NCBI GenBank assembly: GCA_030145595.1
Contig: JAQYVG010000226.1
Location: 1-5,328 of the forward strand
Length of the DNA stretch: 5,328 nt
Direction: 5' to 3'
From: Desulfobacterales bacterium
Lineage (GTDB): Bacteria; Desulfobacterota; Desulfobacteria; Desulfobacterales; UBA11574
Shown one piece after another: positions 1-5,070 of this stretch. A program made the position numbers and the translations under genes. Every line of letters starts with the position of its first letter. Positions within the stretch are counted from its first letter, which is position 1. The notes under the pieces were generated by a model. That model saw only the letters and a program-made list of their open reading frames with translations, was not told where the DNA came from and made no database searches.

Positions 1-3
1 CGT

Positions 4-57
4 CGTCGAGTAAAAAGGTTCATATACAATGCGCAGTAGATGGGACTTTTTACGACG
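4..57 (-). terminator. Imperfect inverted repeat downstream of the arginine decarboxylase
   Basis: CGTCG-AG-TAAAAAG (4-17) is the reverse complement of CTTTTTACGACG (46-57) apart from a 2-nt bulge, with a 28-nt loop. It starts 7 bp past the decarboxylase stop. As a transcript the hairpin would carry T-rich and A-rich arms with a G/C foot, a loose match to a terminator; it may equally be an end of an intergenic repeat that continues left of the window. Confidence 0.35.
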
Positions 58-63
58 CCATCA

Positions 64-609
64 TCATTTAATGAATATTGCCGTAGCTATAACAGTCGTC
101 CAAAGATTGCCTTCAGCGCCAAGTGCTGCCTGGCTGATATGCTGGGATTCAACAATCTTACCGGACATTCTATATATTTCACGGCGTTCGTCGTAGTCTT
201 CGTCGGGATCGAATTCTATACCCAGAGTATTGGCCAGCATGGAGGCCGCAAGGTCTTCGGCATATTCTCCGGCCTCGACCTCGGTTTTACCGAAGCCGTG
301 ATGTTCGGAAAGATATCCGTAGCGGCCGTTTTCAGCGGGCAGGGCCAGTCCGATGCTTGCTACGATGCGCCTGCCGGGTTCTTTAATCTGTTCCCTGGCC
401 ATGACACAGTGGGTTATTTCACCCGGTTCCAGGCGAGATAAAGCGGTTTCCATATCCACGATATTGCAGTGGGGCGGAAATATCGATGAAACTGTTACCA
501 GATTAAGATGGGCGATCCGTGCGTTGCGCAGGGCATTCTCGAAAGAAGCCAGTTTTTCCTTGTCAATTCCCACCCCTTTAGTGAAAAACATGTATCTTGG
601 TACATACAC
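64..609 (-). CDS. pdaD: Pyruvoyl-dependent arginine decarboxylase
   Basis: Converts arginine to agmatine and CO2, the entry step of polyamine synthesis, in the cytoplasm; the family uses a self-made pyruvoyl group instead of PLP. The 181-residue product matches the family in length and order: an N-terminal FFTKGVG block (residues 8-14), then LVTVSSIFPP (37-46), which holds the self-cleavage serine pair. By family analogy the chain splits between Ser41 and Ser42, leaving a small beta chain and an alpha chain with the pyruvoyl group on former Ser42. Further family-like segments are the Ala/Gly/Ser-rich strand near 82-90 and the SEHHG block (101-105) followed by a Glu-rich helix. The start is GTG (607-609), preceded by AGAGAGG with 8 nt spacing; the protein begins exactly where the family does. 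The stop is TGA at 64-66. It is 329 bp beyond the regulator, so probably a separate unit; no agmatinase or other polyamine gene is in view. Family certain; the symbol is assigned by family only. Confidence 0.95.
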   Translation of the reverse strand: MYVPRYMFFTKGVGIDKEKLASFENALRNARIAHLNLVTVSSIFPPHCNIVDMETALSRLEPGEITHCVMAREQIKEPGRRIVASIGLALPAENGRYGYLSEHHGFGKTEVEAGEYAEDLAASMLANTLGIEFDPDEDYDERREIYRMSGKIVESQHISQAALGAEGNLWTTVIATAIFIK

Positions 610-641
610 GGCCGTAACCTCTCTTTCTATCTAATGTCCTA

Positions 642-660
642 ATCGAGCGAAACGCTCGAT
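642..660 (-). other. Perfect 8-bp hairpin in front of the arginine decarboxylase gene
   Basis: ATCGAGCG (642-649) and CGCTCGAT (653-660) pair perfectly around a 3-nt loop. On the minus strand it ends 33 nt before the GTG start of the decarboxylase, so it could sit in that mRNA's leader, or act as a protein-binding palindrome. It lacks a T run on either side, so an intrinsic terminator is unlikely. It also forms the outer edge of the repeat-rich block 642-821. Confidence 0.5.
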
Positions 661-694
661 GTCCGTTGTTCGTTGTCTGTTGTCCGTAGTCAGT
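660..694. repeat. Heptamer array, TGTCCGT type
   Basis: Five consecutive heptamers: TGTCCGT, TGTTCGT, TGTCTGT, TGTCCGT, AGTCAGT. This array points the opposite way to the one at 775-795 (its reverse complement is ACGGACA), so the two face each other as a loose inverted pair around 695-774. It begins directly after the hairpin at 642-660 and lies 51 bp upstream of the arginine decarboxylase start. Confidence 0.75.
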
Positions 695-774
695 GGTTTT
701 ACAGGTTTTTTGGGCCTCTTTTTGTGTTTCACCTGTAGTTGAAATAGATTTTCGCTTCTTATTGCCTTAGCAAT

Positions 775-821
775 GGACGACGGACAAAGGACACCCAATT
801 GAGCGTTTTTACTCATTTGGG
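775..821. repeat. Heptamer array plus hairpin module
   Basis: Three heptamers GGACGAC, GGACAAA and GGACACC (775-795) run into a hairpin made by CCCAATTGAG (794-803) and CTCATTTGGG (812-821), one mismatch, loop CGTTTTTA. The arrangement, heptamers then an AATTGAG hairpin then GGGTT, is the same as at 891-940, about 118 bp to the right. On the minus strand this block reads as the first codons of a doubtful 61-codon frame (631-816) that I do not call as a gene. Confidence 0.6.
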
Positions 822-851
822 GTTAAAGTCTTGATTTATAAATCTTTAGCC
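821..851. other. Imperfect A/T-rich hairpin
   Basis: GGTTAAA (821-827) pairs with TTTAGCC (845-851) with one wobble, enclosing the perfect palindrome GATTTATAAATC (833-844) and a 5-nt bulge. It lies in the gene-free stretch between the arginine decarboxylase and the regulator. No T run follows on either strand, so it is not a clear terminator; role unknown. Confidence 0.35.
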
Positions 852-890
852 AAAGTGTCATCATAACGCCGGATAAATCGAGTTAGATTT

Positions 891-918
891 ACAACTGACA
901 ACTGACAACTGACAAATT
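891..918. repeat. Heptamer array, ACAACTG type
   Basis: Three perfect ACAACTG units (891-911) followed by a decayed unit ACAAATT (912-918). The array directly adjoins the hairpin behind the regulator gene. It belongs to the same broad heptamer style as the arrays at 660-694 and 775-795. Confidence 0.8.
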
Positions 919-934
919 GAGTCTTAACTCAATT
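915..934 (-). terminator. Hairpin just past the regulator stop, possible terminator
   Basis: AATTGAGT (915-922) and ACTCAATT (927-934) form a perfect 8-bp stem with a 4-nt loop, beginning four bases after the regulator's TAA. On the minus strand the stem is followed by TTTGTCAG rather than a long T run, and the stem is A/T rich, so termination strength is doubtful. It abuts the heptamer array at 891-918, and a similar hairpin sits at 794-821; it may be part of a repeat module rather than a true terminator. Confidence 0.4.
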
Positions 935-938
935 AGGG

Positions 939-1577
939 TTAGCCTTCGTAGAGCACTGCAAGTATCGTCGCTTTTCCGCTTTTAGAAGCAATCAGATGCG
1001 GCGTAGTCGATAGGTAATAGGCGCTGTCACCGGACTCAAGATCATAACAGTCATGGCCGATCTTCAGCACGGTCGTACCTTCCAGAACATAAATAAATTC
1101 TTCGCCTGCATGCACGGACATCTCCTGGTCGGGGTTTTCTTCAAGCTGTACGATCAAGGCTTCCATATGGCGCCCTTTGACTTCCGGAGCAAGGCTTTTG
1201 TAAATGTAGACTTGCTTTTTGCCTTTCTGGGCAGTGGACCTGGAGACGATTTTCTGCTCATTTTTTCGGGTTATGGAATAGAGCTTATCGCCGACACCGG
1301 AAACCAGCCGGCTGAAGGCACTGTCAAGGGCTTTTGACAGTTTGATAATCGTTCCTAACTGCGGCTGTACTTTGCTGGCTTCAATGTTCGACAGCAGTTC
1401 AACGGCAAATCCCGTCATCTTTGAAAGGTCTTCCAGCGACAGTCCTTTTTCTTCTCTTATAGTTTTGATGCGTTCGCCGATAGCTTCCACGGCTTTGTCG
1501 GTCGATTTTGCAATATCGCCGGTAAGGTTTTCAAAGAAATCGACGTTGATGTGAGGCTTTTGATTCTTTGTGTCCAT
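939..1577 (-). CDS. XRE-family regulator with C-terminal cupin domain
   Basis: DNA-binding transcription regulator with a likely small-molecule or metal-sensing domain. Seen: 212 residues; a short polar N-terminal lead (1-32); an XRE/HTH_3 domain at about 33-87, with the helix-turn-helix around SLEDLSKMTG (47-56) and IEASKVQP (65-72); a basic linker (103-122); and a cupin fold at about 137-211. In cupin motif 1 (HAGEEFIYVLEG, 156-167) His156 and Glu160 are kept, but the second His of the usual HxH is absent; motif 2 offers His194. Proteins of this build often act as repressors or activators of adjacent catabolic genes, with the cupin binding the effector; the effector here is unknown. The start is ATG at 1575-1577 with GAGAGG 5 nt upstream; the stop is TAA. 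It lies 169 bp downstream of the lyase-like gene on the same strand, so it may respond to that pathway, and it could also regulate itself through the hairpin site at 1620-1647. That is inference. Confidence 0.92.
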   Translation of the reverse strand: MDTKNQKPHINVDFFENLTGDIAKSTDKAVEAIGERIKTIREEKGLSLEDLSKMTGFAVELLSNIEASKVQPQLGTIIKLSKALDSAFSRLVSGVGDKLYSITRKNEQKIVSRSTAQKGKKQVYIYKSLAPEVKGRHMEALIVQLEENPDQEMSVHAGEEFIYVLEGTTVLKIGHDCYDLESGDSAYYLSTTPHLIASKSGKATILAVLYEG

Positions 1578-1619
1578 ATCTACCTCTCTTCTGAAATTTT
1601 AAGGACAATCACGAAAACA

Positions 1620-1647
1620 TCCCGGTAAAACAGGCTATGCCTCGGGA
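1620..1647 (-). promoter_or_regulatory. Bulged hairpin in the upstream region of the regulator gene
   Basis: TCCCG (1620-1624) pairs with CGGGA (1643-1647) and AGGC (1632-1635) with GCCT (1639-1642); the 7-nt stretch 1625-1631 is unpaired on one side and the loop is TAT. It lies 43 bp upstream of the XRE-cupin start, where a promoter, operator or leader structure would be expected. It could be an autoregulation site or simply a repeat fragment; I cannot decide from one copy. Confidence 0.35.
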
Positions 1648-1689
1648 CATGCGAAATATTGAAAGCACGAAATTTCATTAATATTTTTT

Positions 1690-1715
1690 TTCGTATTTTC
1701 GTATTTTCGTGGCAA
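1690..1715. repeat. 8-bp tandem repeat downstream of the lyase-like gene
   Basis: CGTATTTT occurs twice in a row (1692-1699, 1700-1707), followed by CGTGGCAA, 32 bp past the lyase-like stop. CACGAAA at 1666-1672 is the exact reverse complement of TTTCGTG at 1705-1711, so the block can form a loose A/T-rich hairpin with a 32-nt loop on either strand. No strong terminator stem is present. It matches the repeat behind the carboxyltransferase gene in kind, orientation and position. Confidence 0.55.
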
Positions 1716-1746
1716 GTTTTTTCTTTTTACGAAATCAACTTTAGCA

Positions 1747-2916
1747 CTAAGTGGGACGGTATTTTTCAGGCAATACCGCGCCGGGGCGCCAGTCTTTGGG
1801 TATTTTCTGTCCCGGCTCTTCACCCAGTTTTTCTTTTTTCCCCTTCAGACCGGGACGCGCAAACTGCATATGCCCCTCTTTCAATGTGCGGCCGTTGATA
1901 ACGGCATCGGAACGTAACCTTCTGCCGACGGTTTTTTCCAATTGCCGGCCCAGCCACAGAACGCGGTCCACATCCCAACCGTGCTCGATTCCCATTTCGT
2001 CAATCTGGACCAGCGTATCCTCAAGCGTGACCAGGCCGACATAGCGAGGGTCTTCATAATAGTACTCACCGGTTCCCTTGACAGGGCAGTCGTCTAAAAA
2101 ATTGGCCGGCTGTCCGCCCAGACCGCCCATAGTCGCTTCATAAATTACGATTCCAGCCTGCAGAGAAGCTAAAATAGAGGCAGCCGCCACCCGTTTGGTT
2201 TCGTGAAAGTGGGCGATATGCAGGCTTGGCTCCGGAATTTCATCCAGAATCATGGAAAAATAACGGTAGACATCCGGTGCCGAGGCACTGCCGTCGTGGT
2301 CGGCATGCTCAATGTCATGGGCCCCGATCTCCAGCCATCGCTTGGTAAACTCCACGGCATCCCTCAAATCCGTGGCACCGCCGATGGGGCTGCCCCAGAT
2401 CGTGCTGACCGTGCCGCACATCTTTATGCCGGCATCCGTACATTTTTTGATACAGCGTTCGGCTTCTTTCCAGTATTCCGGAAGCGTTGTTCCCGCATTG
2501 GCGTAATGATGTTCTTCCTCGGTGGAAACCATCATTAAAACACGATCAGGGCCGATTCCCCTTGCTTGCATTTCAATGGCACGGTCGACGGCGGATTCGC
2601 GGATCGTGATGGCGGTGAAGCAGATATCATCATAATTGACGCCCTTTCTGGTGCAGCGCTGTTTGAAACGATCACTTCTTACATGCGCAAACAGCTCCTC
2701 GGCGTCTTTGAACTGCGGCATGAGGAAGGGACTGCCCAGGTTGGTTACTTCAATGTCGCGGCAGCCGGCAAAAATAAGCTCTTCCAGGTAGAATTTTTTT
2801 GCGGCGGTAGAGATGAATTTCTCTTCATGCTGAAAACCGTCCCGTACGGTAATGTCGCCGATCGTTACTTTCTTAGGCATTTTAGGAAATATCTTCCAGT
2901 AATCATATTCCGTCAT
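1747..2916 (-). CDS. HMG-CoA lyase-like (DRE-TIM) enzyme lacking the catalytic Cys
   Basis: A TIM-barrel enzyme of the DRE-TIM metallolyase superfamily (pyruvate carboxyltransferase/HMGL-like domain), most like 3-hydroxy-3-methylglutaryl-CoA lyase. Such enzymes make or break C-C bonds next to a divalent metal. Seen: strand 1 carries TVRDGFQHE (23-31), with the Arg25-Asp26 pair; Glu56 sits in IEVTNLGSP; Asp206 lies where family members have a conserved Asp; metal-ligand histidines are in AHFHET (His236, His238). The Gly-rich loop reads GGLGGQP (264-270): Gln269 replaces the Cys of the family signature GLGGCP. Cys277 lies eight residues on and is not an obvious substitute. At 389 residues it exceeds HMG-CoA lyases (~300), mostly by a Lys/Pro/Gly-rich tail (about 336-389) with no predicted fold. 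The ATG start (2914-2916) has AGAAGGAGG 12 nt upstream, unusually far, and a weaker AGGA at 6 nt. Placement next to a methylcrotonyl-type carboxyltransferase suggests branched acyl-CoA metabolism, but the missing Cys makes a true HMG-CoA lyase doubtful; an aldolase or acyl-transfer role is possible. Confidence 0.9.
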   Translation of the reverse strand: MTEYDYWKIFPKMPKKVTIGDITVRDGFQHEEKFISTAAKKFYLEELIFAGCRDIEVTNLGSPFLMPQFKDAEELFAHVRSDRFKQRCTRKGVNYDDICFTAITIRESAVDRAIEMQARGIGPDRVLMMVSTEEEHHYANAGTTLPEYWKEAERCIKKCTDAGIKMCGTVSTIWGSPIGGATDLRDAVEFTKRWLEIGAHDIEHADHDGSASAPDVYRYFSMILDEIPEPSLHIAHFHETKRVAAASILASLQAGIVIYEATMGGLGGQPANFLDDCPVKGTGEYYYEDPRYVGLVTLEDTLVQIDEMGIEHGWDVDRVLWLGRQLEKTVGRRLRSDAVINGRTLKEGHMQFARPGLKGKKEKLGEEPGQKIPKDWRPGAVLPEKYRPT

Positions 2917-2947
2917 GGCTAATCCTAACCTCCTTCTATTTTTAGTT

Positions 2948-2964
2948 CCCTAATTAATTCAGGG
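2948..2964. promoter_or_regulatory. Operator-like palindrome upstream of the lyase-like gene
   Basis: CCCTAATTAATTCAGGG is a 17-bp near-palindrome (CCCT...AGGG around an AATTAATT core) lying 32 bp before the ATG of the lyase-like gene and just upstream of its AGAAGGAGG ribosome site. Size and position suit a repressor site, perhaps for the neighbouring XRE-cupin protein. No second copy was found elsewhere in the window, so this is suggestive only. Confidence 0.3.
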
Positions 2965-2993
2965 TTCGGGGTGTATCCTCTCATGGTCGCTTC

Positions 2994-3194
2994 ATGGAAA
3001 ATCTTTTTTTAAACCGTGTGAACTCGCGTATAAGGGCTCGTAAAGAAAGAACAGAGGCTTTTATCACAAAAAACAACAGGTTTGCTTAACGATCGGCAAT
3101 CGTTTGCTATGAAACAATTGCGGCATACGTCTGTTCTTTCTAACGGATCCCTAATACACTCAAACAGCACCCGCTTTAAAAAAAGATCATCCAT
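2994..3194. repeat. ~200-bp inverted-repeat element between the carboxyltransferase and lyase genes
   Basis: Two arms, 2994-3056 and 3129-3194, are reverse complements of each other with one 3-nt gap; my hand alignment gives 46 of 63 positions identical. The outer ends share ATCTTTTTTTAAA exactly and the inner ends share AGAAAGAACAGA. The 72-bp centre has its own hairpins: AACGAT/ATCGTT (3088-3104, 5-nt loop) and the alternative CAATCGTTT/AAACAATTG (3097-3120, one mismatch). A transcript from either strand would fold into a long hairpin. Each arm begins with an ATG reading inward: 31 codons on the plus strand (2994-3089) and 61 on the minus strand (3009-3194), with similar beginnings (MENLFLNRV and MDDLFLKRV) and a shared IR...ERT further in. 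Neither has a good ribosome site. It could be a MITE-like element, a structured RNA, or a duplicated inverted small gene remnant. No transposase or clear target duplication is visible. Confidence 0.75.
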
Positions 3195-3212
3195 TCCGCT
3201 GACATATAATAC

Positions 3213-3241
3213 TCTATAATAAAATCTCTTCGGCCCTTCAA
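3213..3241 (-). promoter_or_regulatory. Possible sigma70-type promoter in front of the inverted-repeat element
   Basis: On the minus strand TTGAAG (3236-3241) and TATAGA (3213-3218) are 17 bp apart, each matching four of six consensus bases, in an A/T-rich stretch. Transcription from here would pass through the inverted repeat (2994-3194) and reach the lyase-like gene with a leader of nearly 300 nt. It is the best-spaced pair I find upstream of that gene, but A/T-rich DNA yields such matches by chance. Confidence 0.3.
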
Positions 3242-3321
3242 TTAATTTGTGTCTTTTGTAGTAAAAATCTTTTCATTGGCAATAGACATCAAGGCACGAT
3301 AAAATAATAATAAATATATCC

Positions 3322-3340
3322 TTTGTGTCTTTGTGGCAAA
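3322..3340. repeat. 8-bp tandem repeat downstream of the carboxyltransferase gene
   Basis: TTTGTGTC-TTTGTGGC, followed by AAA and an A/T-rich tail, lies 53 bp past the carboxyltransferase stop. It is the same type as the 8-bp repeat at 1690-1715: both end in CGTGGCAA or TGTGGCAA and are followed by a T-rich run. The minus-strand reading (GCCACAAAGACACAAAGG) resembles widespread CACGAAGACACGAAG-type spacer sequences. A distant partial partner, CGTGCCTTGATGTC (minus strand, near 3285-3298), gives a weak inverted repeat, so it might mark a transcript end. Confidence 0.5.
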
Positions 3341-3392
3341 TAATTTTTTATTCTTGGCTGCCCAGATCAGGTTGAGCAGTTTCTTCCGAAAA

Positions 3393-4994
3393 TCAGAACC
3401 GAAAGTTTCCGAAGGACGGTTCGCCGATCGGTTTCAGCAGGCTGACTTCAAAACCCATGGCCAGCCAGCTGCGGATTTCGGAAAATTTAAGGACGCGGTC
3501 ATTCCAAAGACGGGCTCCGCAGTAAAACGGATGGGCTTCGCCGTCGTATTTTTTAATCATCTCCTGACTAAAAGCATCTTTTTCCTCTGCGGTCATGGGA
3601 TTCTGCTGAGCCGAACGCTTGCGTTCCTCAATGGAAAGCAGAACACCCGCCGCACTGCGCCCGCTCATGACGGAAGTTCTTGCTCTCATGGTAGCGAAAA
3701 GGAAATGTGGCCGATACGCCCGGCCGCACATCCCGTAATTGGCGGCCCCGTTATCCGGTCCAATTACAATCTGTATCCGGGGCACCTGAGCGCAGGAAAC
3801 CGCCCTGACCATGTCTGCTCCGTATTTGCCGATGCCCATATGTTCGGACTCTGACCCCACCATAAAACCGGGCGAACTCTGAACAAACAAGAGCGGAATT
3901 TTTTCCTGGCTGCAGCGCACGATCCATTCGGTAGCTTTGCGGGCCGCTTCAGCAAATATGATGCCGACGTCGTTTGCCGCCACTGTACCTATGGTCAGAC
4001 CTTTGATGCGCAACTTACCGGTAACGATGTTGCTCCCCCTGCCCGGGGCATAATTTTTTTTATATTCGCTGAAAACACTATCATCTGCAATCGCTGCCAG
4101 AAAGGCGCGAACATCGATGCCCTGGTGAACAGATGCCGACATGTTTTCGTAAAGAGCCTCTGTGGGAACCCGCGGCGGAACTTCGGCATAGCGATGCAGG
4201 TGCAGTTTTTGGGGCGGTTCAAGCATGAGTATCTCTTTTACCCTGGCGATGGCTTCATCCTGATCGGCGCAGAAATGATCGGCTCCGCCGGAAATGCGGG
4301 TGTGGACCTCGGCACCTCCTAAATCTTCGGCGGAAATGACTTCTCCGGTGGCCATTTTTACCAAAGGCGGTCCGCCCAGAAAAGAGTAGGCCAGCTTGTC
4401 AATCATTACCGCCTCGCAGGCCATAAAGACGATGTAGGCTCCTCCGGCCGTATTTCCGCCGGTGCTTAAGGTTATCTGTTTGAGTCCCATGGCCGACATC
4501 CGTGCCATGTTGAAAAACATGGATCCAAAGTGTTGATCATCGGGAAAGACTTCGGCCTGCATGGGCAGGAATGCACCACCGGAATCGGCGATATAGACGC
4601 AATTCAGCCCACATTGTTCGGCAATGGCCTGAGCCCTCATGTGCTTCTTCAGGGTAATGGGAAAATAGGTTCCGGCTTTTACCCGGCTGTCGTTGGCAAT
4701 AATCATGGTCCAGTTGCCGTGAATCTTCCCCAATCCAGTCACCAGACCGCCGCAGGGCACGTCCGCGACTTGAGGATAATCCATGCCGAAACCCGCAATC
4801 CGGCTGAGTTCATAGAACTCGGTTTCCGGATCGATCAGCTGCTGGATCAGTTCTCTTGCCGGGCGTTTGCCCTGCTTGCGCAGTTTGTCCACAGCCTTTT
4901 GCCCCCCCGGCCATACGGCCGGCTGGATACGTTCATCGAGTTTCTTCTCCTCGTTTTCCCAGAACAATCGATTTTCGGTCCTTTGATCCGTCAT
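3393..4994 (-). CDS. Acyl-CoA carboxylase carboxyltransferase subunit, methylcrotonyl-CoA type
   Basis: Transfers CO2 between carboxybiotin and an acyl-CoA. The 533-residue product is a complete two-domain carboxyltransferase. The N-terminal crotonase-like half (about 25-275) includes ANDSRVKAGTYFPIT (100-114), ADSGGAFLPMQAEVFP (136-151), the oxyanion-type loop TGGNTAGGAY (178-187), and FLGGPPLVKMATGE (205-218). The C-terminal half (about 280-530) includes SSPGFMVGSESEHMGIGK (373-390) and NYGMCGRAYRPHF (419-431). NYGMCGRAY and GGPPLVK..GE are hallmarks of the methylcrotonyl/geranyl-CoA carboxylase beta branch; the Asn-Ile-Thr of typical MCC (NITGFMVG) is Ser-Ser-Pro here, so the exact acyl-CoA is open. 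No biotin carboxylase or biotin-carrier gene is in view; they must be elsewhere or beyond the right edge. The start chosen is ATG at 4992-4994, with AAAGG and 6 nt spacing; an in-frame TTG two codons earlier (4998-5000) would touch that ribosome site. The stop is TGA at 3393-3395. It is followed after 476 bp by the lyase-like gene. Confidence 0.93.
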   Translation of the reverse strand: MTDQRTENRLFWENEEKKLDERIQPAVWPGGQKAVDKLRKQGKRPARELIQQLIDPETEFYELSRIAGFGMDYPQVADVPCGGLVTGLGKIHGNWTMIIANDSRVKAGTYFPITLKKHMRAQAIAEQCGLNCVYIADSGGAFLPMQAEVFPDDQHFGSMFFNMARMSAMGLKQITLSTGGNTAGGAYIVFMACEAVMIDKLAYSFLGGPPLVKMATGEVISAEDLGGAEVHTRISGGADHFCADQDEAIARVKEILMLEPPQKLHLHRYAEVPPRVPTEALYENMSASVHQGIDVRAFLAAIADDSVFSEYKKNYAPGRGSNIVTGKLRIKGLTIGTVAANDVGIIFAEAARKATEWIVRCSQEKIPLLFVQSSPGFMVGSESEHMGIGKYGADMVRAVSCAQVPRIQIVIGPDNGAANYGMCGRAYRPHFLFATMRARTSVMSGRSAAGVLLSIEERKRSAQQNPMTAEEKDAFSQEMIKKYDGEAHPFYCGARLWNDRVLKFSEIRSWLAMGFEVSLLKPIGEPSFGNFRF

Positions 4995-5070
4995 TGTCAA
5001 CCTTTGTCTGTCAGTGGTACACCTTTGGTTAAATTAAAGAGATTTGGAATGCTATTCTCTATATATTTCA
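4995..5070 (-). promoter_or_regulatory. Leader of the carboxyltransferase gene with its ribosome site
   Basis: The 76 bp between the heptamer array and the carboxyltransferase start hold the Shine-Dalgarno AAAGG, 6 nt before ATG 4994, which decides the start in favour of ATG over TTG 5000. The far end is A/T rich (TTGAAATATATAG on the minus strand, at the array border), but I see no -35/-10 pair with correct spacing. A promoter may therefore lie inside or across the repeat array, or transcription may come from a gene beyond the window. Confidence 0.5.

Noticed and set aside
40..441. 133-codon plus-strand open frame
   Set aside because: Antisense shadow of the arginine decarboxylase, which has clear family motifs.
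631..816. 61-codon minus-strand frame between the regulator and the decarboxylase
   Set aside because: Its two ends are made of hairpin and heptamer repeats (reading TTDNRQRTTDI), it has no family resemblance I recognise and no good ribosome site, so it is most likely repeat-derived open frame.
2203..2922. Plus-strand open frames of 111 and 118 codons
   Set aside because: Antisense shadows of the lyase-like gene, without family motifs or ribosome sites.
3200..3225. Plus-strand promoter from two TATAAT boxes (3205-3210, 3215-3220)
   Set aside because: No -35 element at a suitable distance, and transcription would run head-on into the carboxyltransferase gene.
3393..4994. Glutaconyl-CoA decarboxylase alpha subunit
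   Set aside because: Motifs such as NYGMCGRAY and FLGGPPLVK, and the ~533-residue length, fit the methylcrotonyl/geranyl-CoA carboxylase beta branch better.
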